From CAVVDY01 sp963815775 (GTDB lineage: Bacteria > Acidobacteriota > Terriglobia > Terriglobales > Acidobacteriaceae), in NCBI GenBank assembly GCA_963815775.1, contig CAWFIB010000027.1, forward strand, positions 1 to 64,000: a stretch of DNA of 64,000 nt. Direction: 5' to 3'. Shown here in pieces: positions 40,150 through 48,959 of the stretch; positions within the stretch are counted from its first letter, which is position 1; every line of letters begins with the position of its first letter. Below the pieces are notes generated by a model, which did no database searches, was not told the DNA's origin, and saw nothing but the letters and a program-made list of their open reading frames with translations. The position numbers were made by a program, and so were the translations under genes.

Positions 40150-43100
40150 TCAGTGAAAGTCATGCGAGCGCACCTCGGCGTCGGTGATGTCGACGCTCTC
40201 TGGTTCGTAGGCTTCGCGAAGCGGCCGAATGCGGTCAACCTTTACGGAGACCACGCCCTCCTGGTTTTGCAGAACACCCTCCAGTAACAAGAACTTTTCC
40301 GAGAGAATCAGGACGCGGTTGCGGTCGAGCAGGTCAGGAGTAATGATCGCATTGCTGATTCCAGTCTCGTCTTCGAGACTGAGGAAGACGAAGCCCTTGG
40401 CCGTCCCGGGCCGCTGACGCGCGATGACGCATCCCGCGGTGCGCACGCGGCGGCCATGGGGGACTTGCGTGAGATCGTGTGCCGAGAGAATGTGCGCGCG
40501 TGTGAGATCGGCCCGGCGATAGGCCAGCGGATGCGGGCCGACGGTAATCCCAGTGCCATGAAAGTCGGCGACGAGCCGCTCTTCGGCCGTCATCGGCATA
40601 AGCGGCGAGGGAGTATCGCCCTGGGGAATGCCGTCGAGCAATGGTCCGGCAAAACGGGCAGCCCGCTCGACCTGCCATAAGGCGTCGCGGCGGTGAAGCC
40701 GGGTCTTCCTGTGGGGCGGACCGAGTTGGGCAAGAACATCCAGATTAGCCGCACCGCCAATGGAGTTCAGCGCACCGATGGAAGCCAGCAGCACTAGTTC
40801 ATTGCGGCGCAACTCGGGGACACGATAGGCCAGGTCGGCGATGGACGCAAACGGCTGCAGATTACGCTCGCGCACGATGGCCAGCGCCGACTCCTCGCGC
40901 AGTCCACGGGCATAACGCAATCCCATGCGCAGGGCGAGGATGTTCTGAAGGGGCTTCGATGTCGCTTCAGGGACGGCACCAAAATCTGGTCCCTCGACGA
41001 CTGAAGTCGTCTCGGGATGACAATTCAAAAAGGAAGCGCTTTCGGCACGCCTAAAGGCGTCCCCCTTCAAAATCGGCTCTGAAATACTCCGCGTCCTCGG
41101 TGTCTCCGGGGTGAAGCTTTTCGAAAAAACGGAACGAGAGTGCGGCTGCTCTTCCAGAGAGCAAGCCCACTCGGACACGGTGACGTCGATAGGCTTCACT
41201 TTCAGCCCGTGGCGCTGCGCGTCTTTCACGAGGGTTGCCGGAGAATAGAACCCCATGGGCTGATTGTTCAGCAGCGCAGCAGTGAACGCTGCCAGGTAAT
41301 GACACTTGAGCCAGGCACTGGCATAGGCGATGAGCGCGAAGCTGGCGGCGTGCGACTCGGGAAAGCCATACAGCGCAAAGGAGGTAATCGACTGCAGTAT
41401 CTCTTCCTGCGCTGCGCCAGTAATGCGGTTGCGATCCATGCCGGCGCGCAGCTTTACCTCGATGTCGCGCATGCGCTTCTCGCTGCGTTTGAAGCCGAAG
41501 GCCCGGCGCAGTTCTTCGGCCTCGCCACCGGTGAATCCGGCAGCGATCATGGCAATGCGTAATAGTTGCTCCTGAAACAACGGGACGCCCAGCGTCCGCT
41601 CCAGCACCGGCTCCAGCGACGGATGCGGGTAAACGACTTTCTGCCGGCCCTGGCGGCGCAGCAGGTAGGGGTTCACCATTTGTCCCACAATGGGTCCGGG
41701 CCGAATAATTGCCACCTCTACCACAATGTCGTAGAAGCGAGTAGGATGCAGCCGCGGCAGGCACGACATCTGTGCCCGGCTTTCGATCTGGAACATGCCC
41801 ACAGTGTCCGCCTTTTGTAAGGCGTCATACACTGTGGGATCATCGGCAGGCAGCTTGGCCAAATTGACATCTTCTTTATAGTGGTCGCGAATGAGCGTGA
41901 TGGAGTCTTCCAGCACTGCCATCATGCCCAGTCCCAGCAGATCGACCTTGACGATGCCGAGATCGGCACAGTCTTCCTTGTCCCACTGCACGACCACGCG
42001 TCCCGGCATGGTGGCCGGCTCCAGGGGGACGACAGAGTCGAGCTGTCCCTGGCAGATGACCATGCCGCCGGAGTGCTGGCCGAGATGACGCGGCATGTCC
42101 TGAATCGTCATGCATAGCTCAAAGAACTTGCGAATGCGGGGATGACGCAGATCGAATCCGGCATCGCGAAACTGGCGTTCCAGCGTGTCGCCGGGGTCTT
42201 TGTACTCCCATGAGCTGACGAGGCCGGACAGGCGGCCCAGGGTTTCTTCGTCGAAGCCCAGTGACTTGCCCACTTCGCGCGCTGCCGAGCGCCCGCGATA
42301 GGTAATCACGTTGGCCGTCATGGCGGCGCCCAGCTTGCCATAGCGCTCGTAGACGTACTGGATCGCCTTCTCGCGCTGGTCGCCGCTGGGCAGGTCGAGA
42401 TCGATGTCGGGCCACTCGCCGCGCTCCTCGGAGAGAAAGCGCTCGAAGAGCAACTCCATGCCGACGGGGTCAACCGCCGTGATGCCGAGCGAATAACAGA
42501 CGGCGCTGTTGGCCGCTGAGCCGCGTCCCTGCACCAGGATGTTTTGCCGGCGACAGTACTGCACGATGTCCCAGACGATGAGGAAATAGCCGGCCAGCTT
42601 GAGCTTCTCGATCAGCGCCAGCTCGCGCTCGATCTGGCGGCGGGCGCGTTGCCAGAGCTCGTGCTGTCCGGGGCGCAGATAGCGGTCGCGTGCGCCTTCG
42701 TAGGTGCGCTCGCGCAGGAAGGAGTCCATGGTTTTGCCGTCGGCGACGGGATAGCGTGGGAACTCGTAGCCCAGATTTTCCAGGGTGAATTCCAGACGGG
42801 ACGATAGCTCGACGGTATTGGCGGTGGCTTCGGGCAAATCGGCGAACAGGCGCAGCATATCCCGCGGGCCTTTGATGTAGCGCTCGCTGTTGCATGCGAG
42901 CAGCCGTCCTGCGGTGTCGAGCTTGCAATGATTGCGGATGCAGGTGAAGACATCGAGAATCTGGCGCTCGTCGGGCTTGGCGTATTGCGCGCCTTGGGTT
43001 GCCAGCAGCGGCAGGCCGAAGCTGTGCGCGAGTGAAATCGCTGCCTGGTTGCGCGCCTCCTGCTCGCGGCTGTAGTGCCGCTGCAATTCGACGTAGACGT

Positions 43101-43674
43101 TTTTGCTGCCATAGATGGCGATGAGCTGCTCGAGCGTGCGCCGCGCTTCTGCCATATCGCCGGGTGTGAGCGCGTGCGCGAGTGGACCTTCATCGCCTCC
43201 GGTGATGCAGATGAGGCCATCGGCGAACTCGGCAAGATCATCCAGCGAAGCCAGGGCCTGGGATTGCAGAATCAGATCGTCCGTTGGCTTGATGCGCCTG
43301 GAAAGCGGCGTCGGATACTTAGGCGCCCGCAGCTTGGTACGGGTGATGAGACGGCAAAGATTCTGGTATCCGGTGCGGGAGGCGCAGAGCAGGGAAACAC
43401 GGGGGAGTGAGATCCCACTCATTCCAACTGAAGGAATGAGTGGGGCACCCGTAGATATCGACGGGAGCAGGGAAGTGATCTCGGCCCCGATGTGCGCCTT
43501 GAGGTTGAGCTTTTTCGCTGCGAAGTAAAAACGAGGCGCGCCATAGACGCCGTCGCGATCGAGCAGCGCCATTGCCGGCATCTGGTGTGCGGCGCAGACC
43601 TCGGCGAATTCCTCGGGTACAGAGGCGCCTTCGAGGAAGCTGAAGGCCGAACGCGTGTGAAGCTCAATATACAT
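40150..43674 (-). CDS. dnaE2: Error-prone DNA polymerase III alpha subunit (DnaE2)
   Basis: This 1174-aa protein has an N-terminal PHP domain (YIELHTRSAFSFLEGAS). The polymerase core includes WPDIDLDLPSGDQREKAI, with the catalytic aspartates, and a C-terminal OB-fold follows (AGCVIARQRPGTAKGFVFLSLEDETG). It performs lesion bypass with ImuA and ImuB. It is about 90 residues longer than typical DnaE2. The excess matches two in-frame insertions made of repeat-like DNA: residues ~77-87 (43414-43444) and ~847-910 (40945-41135). The ATG overlaps the imuB stop by one base. Confidence 0.93.
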   Translation of the reverse strand: MYIELHTRSAFSFLEGASVPEEFAEVCAAHQMPAMALLDRDGVYGAPRFYFAAKKLNLKAHIGAEITSLLPSISTGAPLIPSVGMSGISLPRVSLLCASRTGYQNLCRLITRTKLRAPKYPTPLSRRIKPTDDLILQSQALASLDDLAEFADGLICITGGDEGPLAHALTPGDMAEARRTLEQLIAIYGSKNVYVELQRHYSREQEARNQAAISLAHSFGLPLLATQGAQYAKPDERQILDVFTCIRNHCKLDTAGRLLACNSERYIKGPRDMLRLFADLPEATANTVELSSRLEFTLENLGYEFPRYPVADGKTMDSFLRERTYEGARDRYLRPGQHELWQRARRQIERELALIEKLKLAGYFLIVWDIVQYCRRQNILVQGRGSAANSAVCYSLGITAVDPVGMELLFERFLSEERGEWPDIDLDLPSGDQREKAIQYVYERYGKLGAAMTANVITYRGRSAAREVGKSLGFDEETLGRLSGLVSSWEYKDPGDTLERQFRDAGFDLRHPRIRKFFELCMTIQDMPRHLGQHSGGMVICQGQLDSVVPLEPATMPGRVVVQWDKEDCADLGIVKVDLLGLGMMAVLEDSITLIRDHYKEDVNLAKLPADDPTVYDALQKADTVGMFQIESRAQMSCLPRLHPTRFYDIVVEVAIIRPGPIVGQMVNPYLLRRQGRQKVVYPHPSLEPVLERTLGVPLFQEQLLRIAMIAAGFTGGEAEELRRAFGFKRSEKRMRDIEVKLRAGMDRNRITGAAQEEILQSITSFALYGFPESHAASFALIAYASAWLKCHYLAAFTAALLNNQPMGFYSPATLVKDAQRHGLKVKPIDVTVSEWACSLEEQPHSRSVFSKSFTPETPRTRSISEPILKGDAFRRAESASFLNCHPETTSVVEGPDFGAVPEATSKPLQNILALRMGLRYARGLREESALAIVRERNLQPFASIADLAYRVPELRRNELVLLASIGALNSIGGAANLDVLAQLGPPHRKTRLHRRDALWQVERAARFAGPLLDGIPQGDTPSPLMPMTAEERLVADFHGTGITVGPHPLAYRRADLTRAHILSAHDLTQVPHGRRVRTAGCVIARQRPGTAKGFVFLSLEDETGISNAIITPDLLDRNRVLILSEKFLLLEGVLQNQEGVVSVKVDRIRPLREAYEPESVDITDAEVRSHDFH
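40945..41135. repeat. Palindromic repeat insertion inside dnaE2
   Basis: This stretch encodes about 64 residues with no counterpart expected in DnaE2 (for example FRRAESASFLNCHPETTSVVEG). At DNA level it carries hairpins such as GACGACT-GA-AGTCGTC and ACGCCT-AA-AGGCGT plus text like CTCGGGATGAC, typical of the intergenic repeats in this window. It preserves the reading frame. Confidence 0.7.
43414..43444. repeat. Perfect 12-bp hairpin inside the dnaE2 PHP region
   Basis: CCCACTCATTCC and GGAATGAGTGGG flank the loop AACTGAA. Its layout equals the intergenic hairpin at 24295-24325 (CCCAC...GTGGG, seven-base loop). It encodes an extra loop in the PHP domain (GAPLIPSVGMSGI). Confidence 0.8.
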
Positions 43675-45347
43675 CAGTCATAACTCGCGTGGGCAAACCA
43701 TTGCCCACTGGCGCCATCGCGATAGATGCGATACAGGCCGATACTGCTGTCCTGCTGGTTTTGCAGGGCGATGTCCCACTCTTCGCGGTCCCAGGGGCCT
43801 GTTGCCGCACTTCCGTTTTCCGGATTAGCATGCTCGGCCCACCACTCCCCCGAACTGTGCCATGGTCCAGCAGACCACACCACCTTTCCCTGTAGCTGCA
43901 TCTGATCCGACGATGTCAGACTATGAATCGCCATGGGACGGCCATCGGCGGTGCGCACCTTAAGCTGCCGGGCAGGGCGAAAGATGCGCAGCGAGTAGGA
44001 AGAGCCCGCAGCATCCGACATTGTAGGAGCTACATCCAGCAACTCGTCGGAAGCCGCAAACCGTTTCATGACAAAAGCATCCGGACGATGGGTATTCATC
44101 AGGCCGGCAATACCGGCACGATGCTCGCCAACGATGGAGATGATGCGCGCCAGAGTGATTTCCAGTTTTTCCGCCTCCGGGGTGAGCGGCAGGAACAAGC
44201 CACGCTGAGCGGTGCGAGGCGGGGCCGGCTGTGCGGCAATCCATAGCTTCAGGACTGGGGCCCCGGGCGGATGCGCCGCCAGGTCCAGTTGCAGTAGCTT
44301 GAGAAAGACCCTGGGATCGCACATGGCAACCGGCAACCGCAGGCAACGTTCAAAACAAGCTGCTCCTACGTTGTCGGAGTCGCCACGCGAAAGTTCCTGC
44401 GCAGTTATAGCCTCTTCATCGCCGACCCGACGTTGCAGACGCAGTCGGATATGCAGCTCATGTGCTGCCAGGGCCCGCGATTCCAGACGGGCGCAAAGCT
44501 GCTCCAGCAGACGGTTCAGAAGGAAGGACAGCGGCTCAAGGGTTTCGATCGGCGATTCCAGATCCAGAGCTTCTTCAAAGCGCGGCTCAGGCTCACACAA
44601 TGTCAGAGTGCGCAGCTCGACCCCACGCGCGAGACGTTGCAGATGGGTTCCGGCTTCTCCCAGGCGCGAGGCCAGCGCATGCTCGGGCAGTAGCGCAAGG
44701 GTACGAAAATCGCGCACCCCCCAGCGCTCCAGGGTGTCGAGCATTTGGCCGCGAAGTTGTTCGCGATCGCGTGCGGCTGAGGAAGGGCTCTTCCTGGTGC
44801 GCGGCATGTCGAAGGAATCCAGCAGCACGTTCAACGGCAGTACTCCCAGCCGGCGGGCTTCTTCGCCGGCAGGAATGACGGTTGTGCCGGTGAATCCACA
44901 GGCAGCATGCATGGCCGAGTCAGGATTTGCGGCGATCGCAACATTGCCTTCCAATCCTGCAGCGTTAACGCGCACAGCCAACTCGCGCGCCATGGCTGCG
45001 GCGGAACCATGCAGCCGCCCCAGTCCCGAAAGATCGAGCAGCACGCGATCGTTGGCCGTGTCCTCTACGCGCGGCGAGAAGCCGAACGCCATATCCAGCA
45101 GCGCGGCGTGGGCAGACCTTTCCTGCCCGGCGGAGCGCTGACGAAAAACAGCCTGAGTAAAGATCGCCGCCTGCAATTTCGTCATGCCCACTTCCATCCC
45201 CATGCGCCGCGCACGTTCATTCAGCGCGATCACGCGCAGCAGCGGGGGCTTGCCCTCGAGCACAGCTACGGCGCGCTCCCGCAGCAACGGTTCGGAGCGA
45301 ACGATGGCTTCTACGGGAAAGTCGGGGATGTAGAGACAGGCAAACAT
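43674..45347 (-). CDS. imuB: ImuB-like Y-family polymerase homologue
   Basis: This 557-aa protein begins FACLYIPDFPVEAIVRSEP and has the Y-family core (ERARRMGMEVGMTKLQA, VLLDLSGLGRLHG, GNVAIAANPDSAMHAA). It has the long C-terminal part typical of ImuB. Known ImuB proteins lack polymerase activity and act as a hub joining DnaE2 to the beta clamp. It lies in the operon imuA-imuB-dnaE2 with short gaps. Confidence 0.9.
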   Translation of the reverse strand: MFACLYIPDFPVEAIVRSEPLLRERAVAVLEGKPPLLRVIALNERARRMGMEVGMTKLQAAIFTQAVFRQRSAGQERSAHAALLDMAFGFSPRVEDTANDRVLLDLSGLGRLHGSAAAMARELAVRVNAAGLEGNVAIAANPDSAMHAACGFTGTTVIPAGEEARRLGVLPLNVLLDSFDMPRTRKSPSSAARDREQLRGQMLDTLERWGVRDFRTLALLPEHALASRLGEAGTHLQRLARGVELRTLTLCEPEPRFEEALDLESPIETLEPLSFLLNRLLEQLCARLESRALAAHELHIRLRLQRRVGDEEAITAQELSRGDSDNVGAACFERCLRLPVAMCDPRVFLKLLQLDLAAHPPGAPVLKLWIAAQPAPPRTAQRGLFLPLTPEAEKLEITLARIISIVGEHRAGIAGLMNTHRPDAFVMKRFAASDELLDVAPTMSDAAGSSYSLRIFRPARQLKVRTADGRPMAIHSLTSSDQMQLQGKVVWSAGPWHSSGEWWAEHANPENGSAATGPWDREEWDIALQNQQDSSIGLYRIYRDGASGQWFAHASYD

Positions 45348-45358
45348 GATGGATCTCG

Positions 45359-46216
45359 CTAGCGGATGGCGTACCTGGCGGACAAGTCAAAGGCAGAGTG
45401 CGATGGCTGCACCGGTTTGCGCGTCCAAGAGCGCACGACTTCAGCCTGCAATTGCATTCCGTGCAGCAAGGCTGCGTGGCTGACCGGATTGGTTGCAGGA
45501 AGGGCCGCCGCGGAGCCGGTAATCACTCGCCATCCCGCAGTTTGCGCGGGCTTTTCAAGCACAACGTTGCGGCCGCAGATGGACCGTTGTTGCAGTTGCA
45601 GCACCAGCGAAGCGCAGGTTTTGGCACAGGACTCCTGCTCGATCAGCAGTAGCACGGTGGCGGTCTGCTCGACGGCACGGCGAAAGCGGAACCACGAGGT
45701 GAGCGGCACACGGCGTGCGCTTTCGGCAGGAATGTCGCCCAGATCGAGCACCACCATGCCGAAGCCGCCGCTTTGCAGCAGCAGGTCGGTGACTTTCAGG
45801 ACCTGATCGAGCCGGCGAAAGATCTTGCGCTGGGGACGAGCGTTGCGCGCGAAATCGCGAGAGGGAAGTAGCCCGCGCTCGCTACAGCGAATCCACAGCA
45901 GCCGATCCAGAGCGACACCGGTTGCTTGCGCCGATGCAGGATCGAAGCTGTCGCCAGCATCCACCAGGGCGCAGGCTTCCTGGCGGCGGGTTGCGGTCGC
46001 CAGAGCTGACATCATCACGCCAGTGCGCCCGGAAGAAGCCGGTCCCACGATCTCACTCAGTGCGCCACGCGGCAGGCCGCCAGTGAGAGTATCGAGTTCC
46101 TCGATGCCGGTCGTAACCGTGAGCGGGGCCAGACGTTCGCGCAGCAATAGCGTGGACGAGAGCCGCTCGCCAAGCGACGATTCGATGCGGGCGCGAACTG
46201 TGGCAGCCGGTGACAT
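45359..46216 (-). CDS. imuA: ImuA-like RecA-fold protein
   Basis: This 285-aa protein has a RecA-like segment (TGIEELDTLTGGLPRGALSEIVGPASSGRTGVMMSALA) with a Walker A-like GPASSGRT, and later MVVLDLGDIPAESARRVPLTSWFRFRRAVEQTATVLLLIEQE. Together with imuB and dnaE2 it forms the mutasome for damage-induced mutagenesis. Expression is probably SOS-controlled, but no LexA site was recognised upstream. Confidence 0.88.
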   Translation of the reverse strand: MSPAATVRARIESSLGERLSSTLLLRERLAPLTVTTGIEELDTLTGGLPRGALSEIVGPASSGRTGVMMSALATATRRQEACALVDAGDSFDPASAQATGVALDRLLWIRCSERGLLPSRDFARNARPQRKIFRRLDQVLKVTDLLLQSGGFGMVVLDLGDIPAESARRVPLTSWFRFRRAVEQTATVLLLIEQESCAKTCASLVLQLQQRSICGRNVVLEKPAQTAGWRVITGSAAALPATNPVSHAALLHGMQLQAEVVRSWTRKPVQPSHSAFDLSARYAIR

Positions 46217-46573
46217 TAGTTGTCAACTCTTGGGTGTCAGGTATCAGGTATCAAATAGGTGTCAGATAGGAACTATCGCCTGAAAGCAATTGCGCTGATG
46301 TCAGCACCTGGGCTCGATACCTGAAGTGAAAACGATGCTGACCGGTACGCTTGCTAACCAACAACATCTGAAACCTGAGACCCAAAGAACGGCGAGGGGT
46401 GGGCAATCACCCGCATGATTTCGCTTTTTATTCGCCTACAGTGGGATTCTGCTACGTGGAGCCAAGGTTGTCAACAGGCACCTGTAAGGGGCATGAATAC
46501 AGGGGAATTTTGCCTTTTGGTGGGATGGGACATGCCGCAAAGTGGGTGAAAGCTGGACCGCCGTCCGTTTTGC
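46217..46573. other. Intergenic region upstream of imuA and tRNA-Glu
   Basis: Short imperfect tandem repeats (GGTGTCAGGTATCAGGTATC near 46231, then AGGTGTCAGATAGG) lie close to the imuA start and could be operator-like. No gene is seen in the rest. Confidence 0.4.
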
Positions 46574-46579
46574 TATAAT
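46571..46579 (+). promoter_or_regulatory. Extended -10 promoter of tRNA-Glu
   Basis: TGCTATAAT is a perfect extended -10 element 20 bases before the tRNA. No good -35 is present, which is acceptable for extended -10 promoters. Confidence 0.65.
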
Positions 46580-46599
46580 GCGAAAAGCTCACCGCAAGG

Positions 46600-46674
46600 G
46601 GCGCTATCGTCTAGGGGTTAGGACGGAAGATTCTCAATCTTCAAACCCGGGTTCGATTCCCGGTAGCGCTACCA
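46600..46674 (+). tRNA. tRNA-Glu (anticodon CTC)
   Basis: The acceptor stem is GGCGCTA/TAGCGCT, the anticodon arm GAAGA-TTCTCAA-TCTTC, and the T-arm CCGGG-TTCGATT-CCCGG; CCA is encoded. It decodes GAG. Confidence 0.95.
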
Positions 46675-46953
46675 GCACTTATCGCTTAAAGCCCGCTAAA
46701 TCAGCGATCGGGCGCCACCCCGTCGGAGCCGGCCAGAGGACCGAACCCCCACCTTTCTCGCATCCATCGAAAACTGGACGATTATCGCAGACGGCTTTTC
46801 TTTTCCAAAAGCAGCCGTGCCACATTGCACGGTAAGGGCATTTCATTCGTCAGGCAAGGCATTTACCTGATAGGCAGTTTCAGCGCTGCGACCCTACCAT
46901 TTGGCTGTAGCGAATGCGATGGAAGCTCACGCAGGAGGATCCATCCGGATTAG

Positions 46954-46982
46954 AGGCTTCGGCATTCGCTCAGCCGAAGCCT
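46954..46982. repeat. 10-bp hairpin upstream of the 82-aa gene
   Basis: AGGCTTCGGC and GCCGAAGCCT form a perfect stem with a nine-base loop, 33 bases before the start codon at 47015. It could be a leader structure or a weak terminator. The rest of the gap 46675-47014 holds no gene. Confidence 0.5.
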
Positions 46983-47014
46983 TTGGCTGATACCCCAGAG
47001 CACTCGGAGGCAAA

Positions 47015-47263
47015 ATGCTACAGGAAGTCAGGCCCAGGAGGAAATTCATTGATATTGCGGTCGAAAGTGAAGGCCGCATAGTAATTCAATCGACCTGTAC
47101 TGCCTGCGGATCATCTGCGCTTGTTTCTGTGCTCGACGGCACGCTGCAGAAGTGGATAGATGGACATAGGTGCGAGGAATCCCATCAAGACAGATTCAGG
47201 ACACGGCCACTTGAATTGAAAGGACGTGGGAAATACAGACGGACCGTTTCAGGAGAGCCATGA
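47015..47263 (+). CDS. 82-aa hypothetical protein
   Basis: ATG 47015 is preceded by GGAGG at five bases, a strong start signal. The product (FIDIAVESEGRIVIQSTC ... CTACGSSALVSVLDGTLQKW ... HRCEE) has C-x2-C and H-x-C pairs that could bind a metal. The family is not recognised. Confidence 0.6.
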   Translation: MLQEVRPRRKFIDIAVESEGRIVIQSTCTACGSSALVSVLDGTLQKWIDGHRCEESHQDRFRTRPLELKGRGKYRRTVSGEP

Positions 47264-47586
47264 CGACTACAAGCTGTTAACACAAAAGCAGGCAATCGAT
47301 TGCCGGCGCAGTAGCCGCTGCTGTGGATACCTGGATCTTCTGGTAACCCTTGGCATCGGCGGCGTTGCAAGCTTTGCCCAGTCTGAGCGCCCAGCGAGGA
47401 TTCAAGCCGCACAACTATGGAATCTATGGCGCAGTGCAATGAAGGATGGCAACTCCCCGAAACAGTAAGCATCCCACGATTAGTTGAATGTGAAATTGAA
47501 GGCCGAACACCGTGGCGCATCCATCGGCTGCTGGCTAGCAGTTGATGGGAACCAAGGCCAGCGGACCAGAAAGTGGATGGCTTGAT
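47264..47586. other. Intergenic region without recognised features
   Basis: The 323 bases between the 82-aa gene and the TPR gene show no credible gene, RNA or strong hairpin. Confidence 0.4.
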
Positions 47587-48597
47587 ATGCATTTGCGTGG
47601 CCTCCTGGTGGAATTGCTTCCCCTAGTCCTGTGTTGTCTTTCATCCGATGCTCAAATACAACCGTTTGCGGCGTTCCCGGGCAGACTGCATGGGCCAGCC
47701 TGCAGCTTGATCGGCAGGGTTGCAAGCGCCGACGGCTCGCCTGTGGCTGGAATTCGTATTGAAATACGTGATGCGAACTCGGCGCTGATAGTGGACACAA
47801 CATCAACGGGAACGGACGGCAGCTTTGAGGTGGACAACCTTAGCGAAGGCAATTATGAAGTGCTGGCCCAAGCAGGAGCTTCCAGAGTACGCGCGTATGT
47901 CGCAGTTCAGTTCGGGCTTTCGTCGATTGATTTACGGTTACCGGCCAACGGAGCCCCATCGCGGGGTTCAACGGTGTCGGTTGCAGCCATGATGGTGCCG
48001 ACGAAAGCGCGCAACGCTTACAACAAGGCGCGGCAGCAATTTGCCTCTGGCAAATCGGAGCAGGGCCAAAGATTCCTGGAGCGCGCGCTGCAGCTTTATC
48101 CTCATTTCTCCGAAGCGCTCACACTGCGCGGCATGGTCGAAACAAGGGACCATCGCTTCGAGGCCGCACAGCATGATCTGGAACAGGCGATTCAGGAGGA
48201 TGGGAGCTATGGACCCGCTTACACATTATTGGGAGCGGTTTACAACAGTGAGGGTCTATTTGACGAAGCGTTGCAGACGCTCGGTCACGGAGCAGAGGTG
48301 TCTCCCGGGATCTGGCAAACATATGTCGAATTGGCGAGAGCATCCATCGGCAAAGGACAGTACCAGGAAGGATTACAGTTTGCAGCAGAAGCAGAACGGT
48401 TGAATGGCGAGGGCTTTGCTCCCCTCCATCTACTGAAGGCCTATGCAATGATTCCGTTAAAGCTCTACCACGACGCCAAGCGCGAATTGCAGGCGTACCT
48501 CACACAAGATCCGAATGGGCCTGACGCAGAGCAAGCGCAACTTCTACTGGTACGCTTGCAAGCTGCGGACGCGACTCCTCTATCCGCAACTCGGTGA
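47587..48597 (+). CDS. Secreted TPR protein with a carboxypeptidase-regulatory-like domain
   Basis: From ATG 47587 the protein is 336 aa. A signal peptide (LLVELLPLVLCCLSSDAQ) is followed by a CarboxypepD_reg-type beta domain (GRVASADGSPVAGIRIEIRD ... DGSFEVDNLSEGNYEVLAQ) and then about four TPR units (KARNAYNKARQQFASGKSEQ onward). It probably acts as a periplasmic scaffold. The start is uncertain; an upstream ATG at 47545 is in frame. Confidence 0.8.
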   Translation: MHLRGLLVELLPLVLCCLSSDAQIQPFAAFPGRLHGPACSLIGRVASADGSPVAGIRIEIRDANSALIVDTTSTGTDGSFEVDNLSEGNYEVLAQAGASRVRAYVAVQFGLSSIDLRLPANGAPSRGSTVSVAAMMVPTKARNAYNKARQQFASGKSEQGQRFLERALQLYPHFSEALTLRGMVETRDHRFEAAQHDLEQAIQEDGSYGPAYTLLGAVYNSEGLFDEALQTLGHGAEVSPGIWQTYVELARASIGKGQYQEGLQFAAEAERLNGEGFAPLHLLKAYAMIPLKLYHDAKRELQAYLTQDPNGPDAEQAQLLLVRLQAADATPLSATR

Positions 48598-48959
48598 TGC
48601 CGGGGCGGAAAGTGCGCTACTGGCTGCACGGCCGGCTTACGGAAAGATGACGGTAAGCACGCGCGAATTCCAATGTGTCCAATGGATGCGAGTTCCTGTG
48701 CCGCTCGGCATCTGAAGCCAGGACGGGCATCCATGCTCGTCGAGGCAACGAGGCTGCCTGGAAAGACTGCAACACCGGCGAGACGCATCTCCTTATCAAG
48801 AATGAGGTCCGCCGGCGCACCATCGGGGCCAAAATCAGCGGCAACCGGGGCAACTCCCATTCCTAATTTCGCTATCTTGCTGAGCAGTGTGAGATGTCAC
48901 GGATACCGTTCGCCGGGTCGTCTCGAATTTGCAACGCAAATTGAAGGGAGTTTCCGGCG
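48598..48959. other. Intergenic region without recognised features
   Basis: The 362 bases contain only short frames without start signals or family-like sequence. Confidence 0.4.

Noticed and set aside
46217..46600. LexA box upstream of imuA
   Set aside because: No CTGT-N8-ACAG, GAAC-N4-GTTC or GTTC-N7-GTTC match was found by eye; the acidobacterial consensus may differ, so absence is not proof.
46860..47014. Riboswitch upstream of the 82-aa gene
   Set aside because: Only one simple hairpin was seen; no conserved c-di-GMP, cobalamin or similar core could be recognised.
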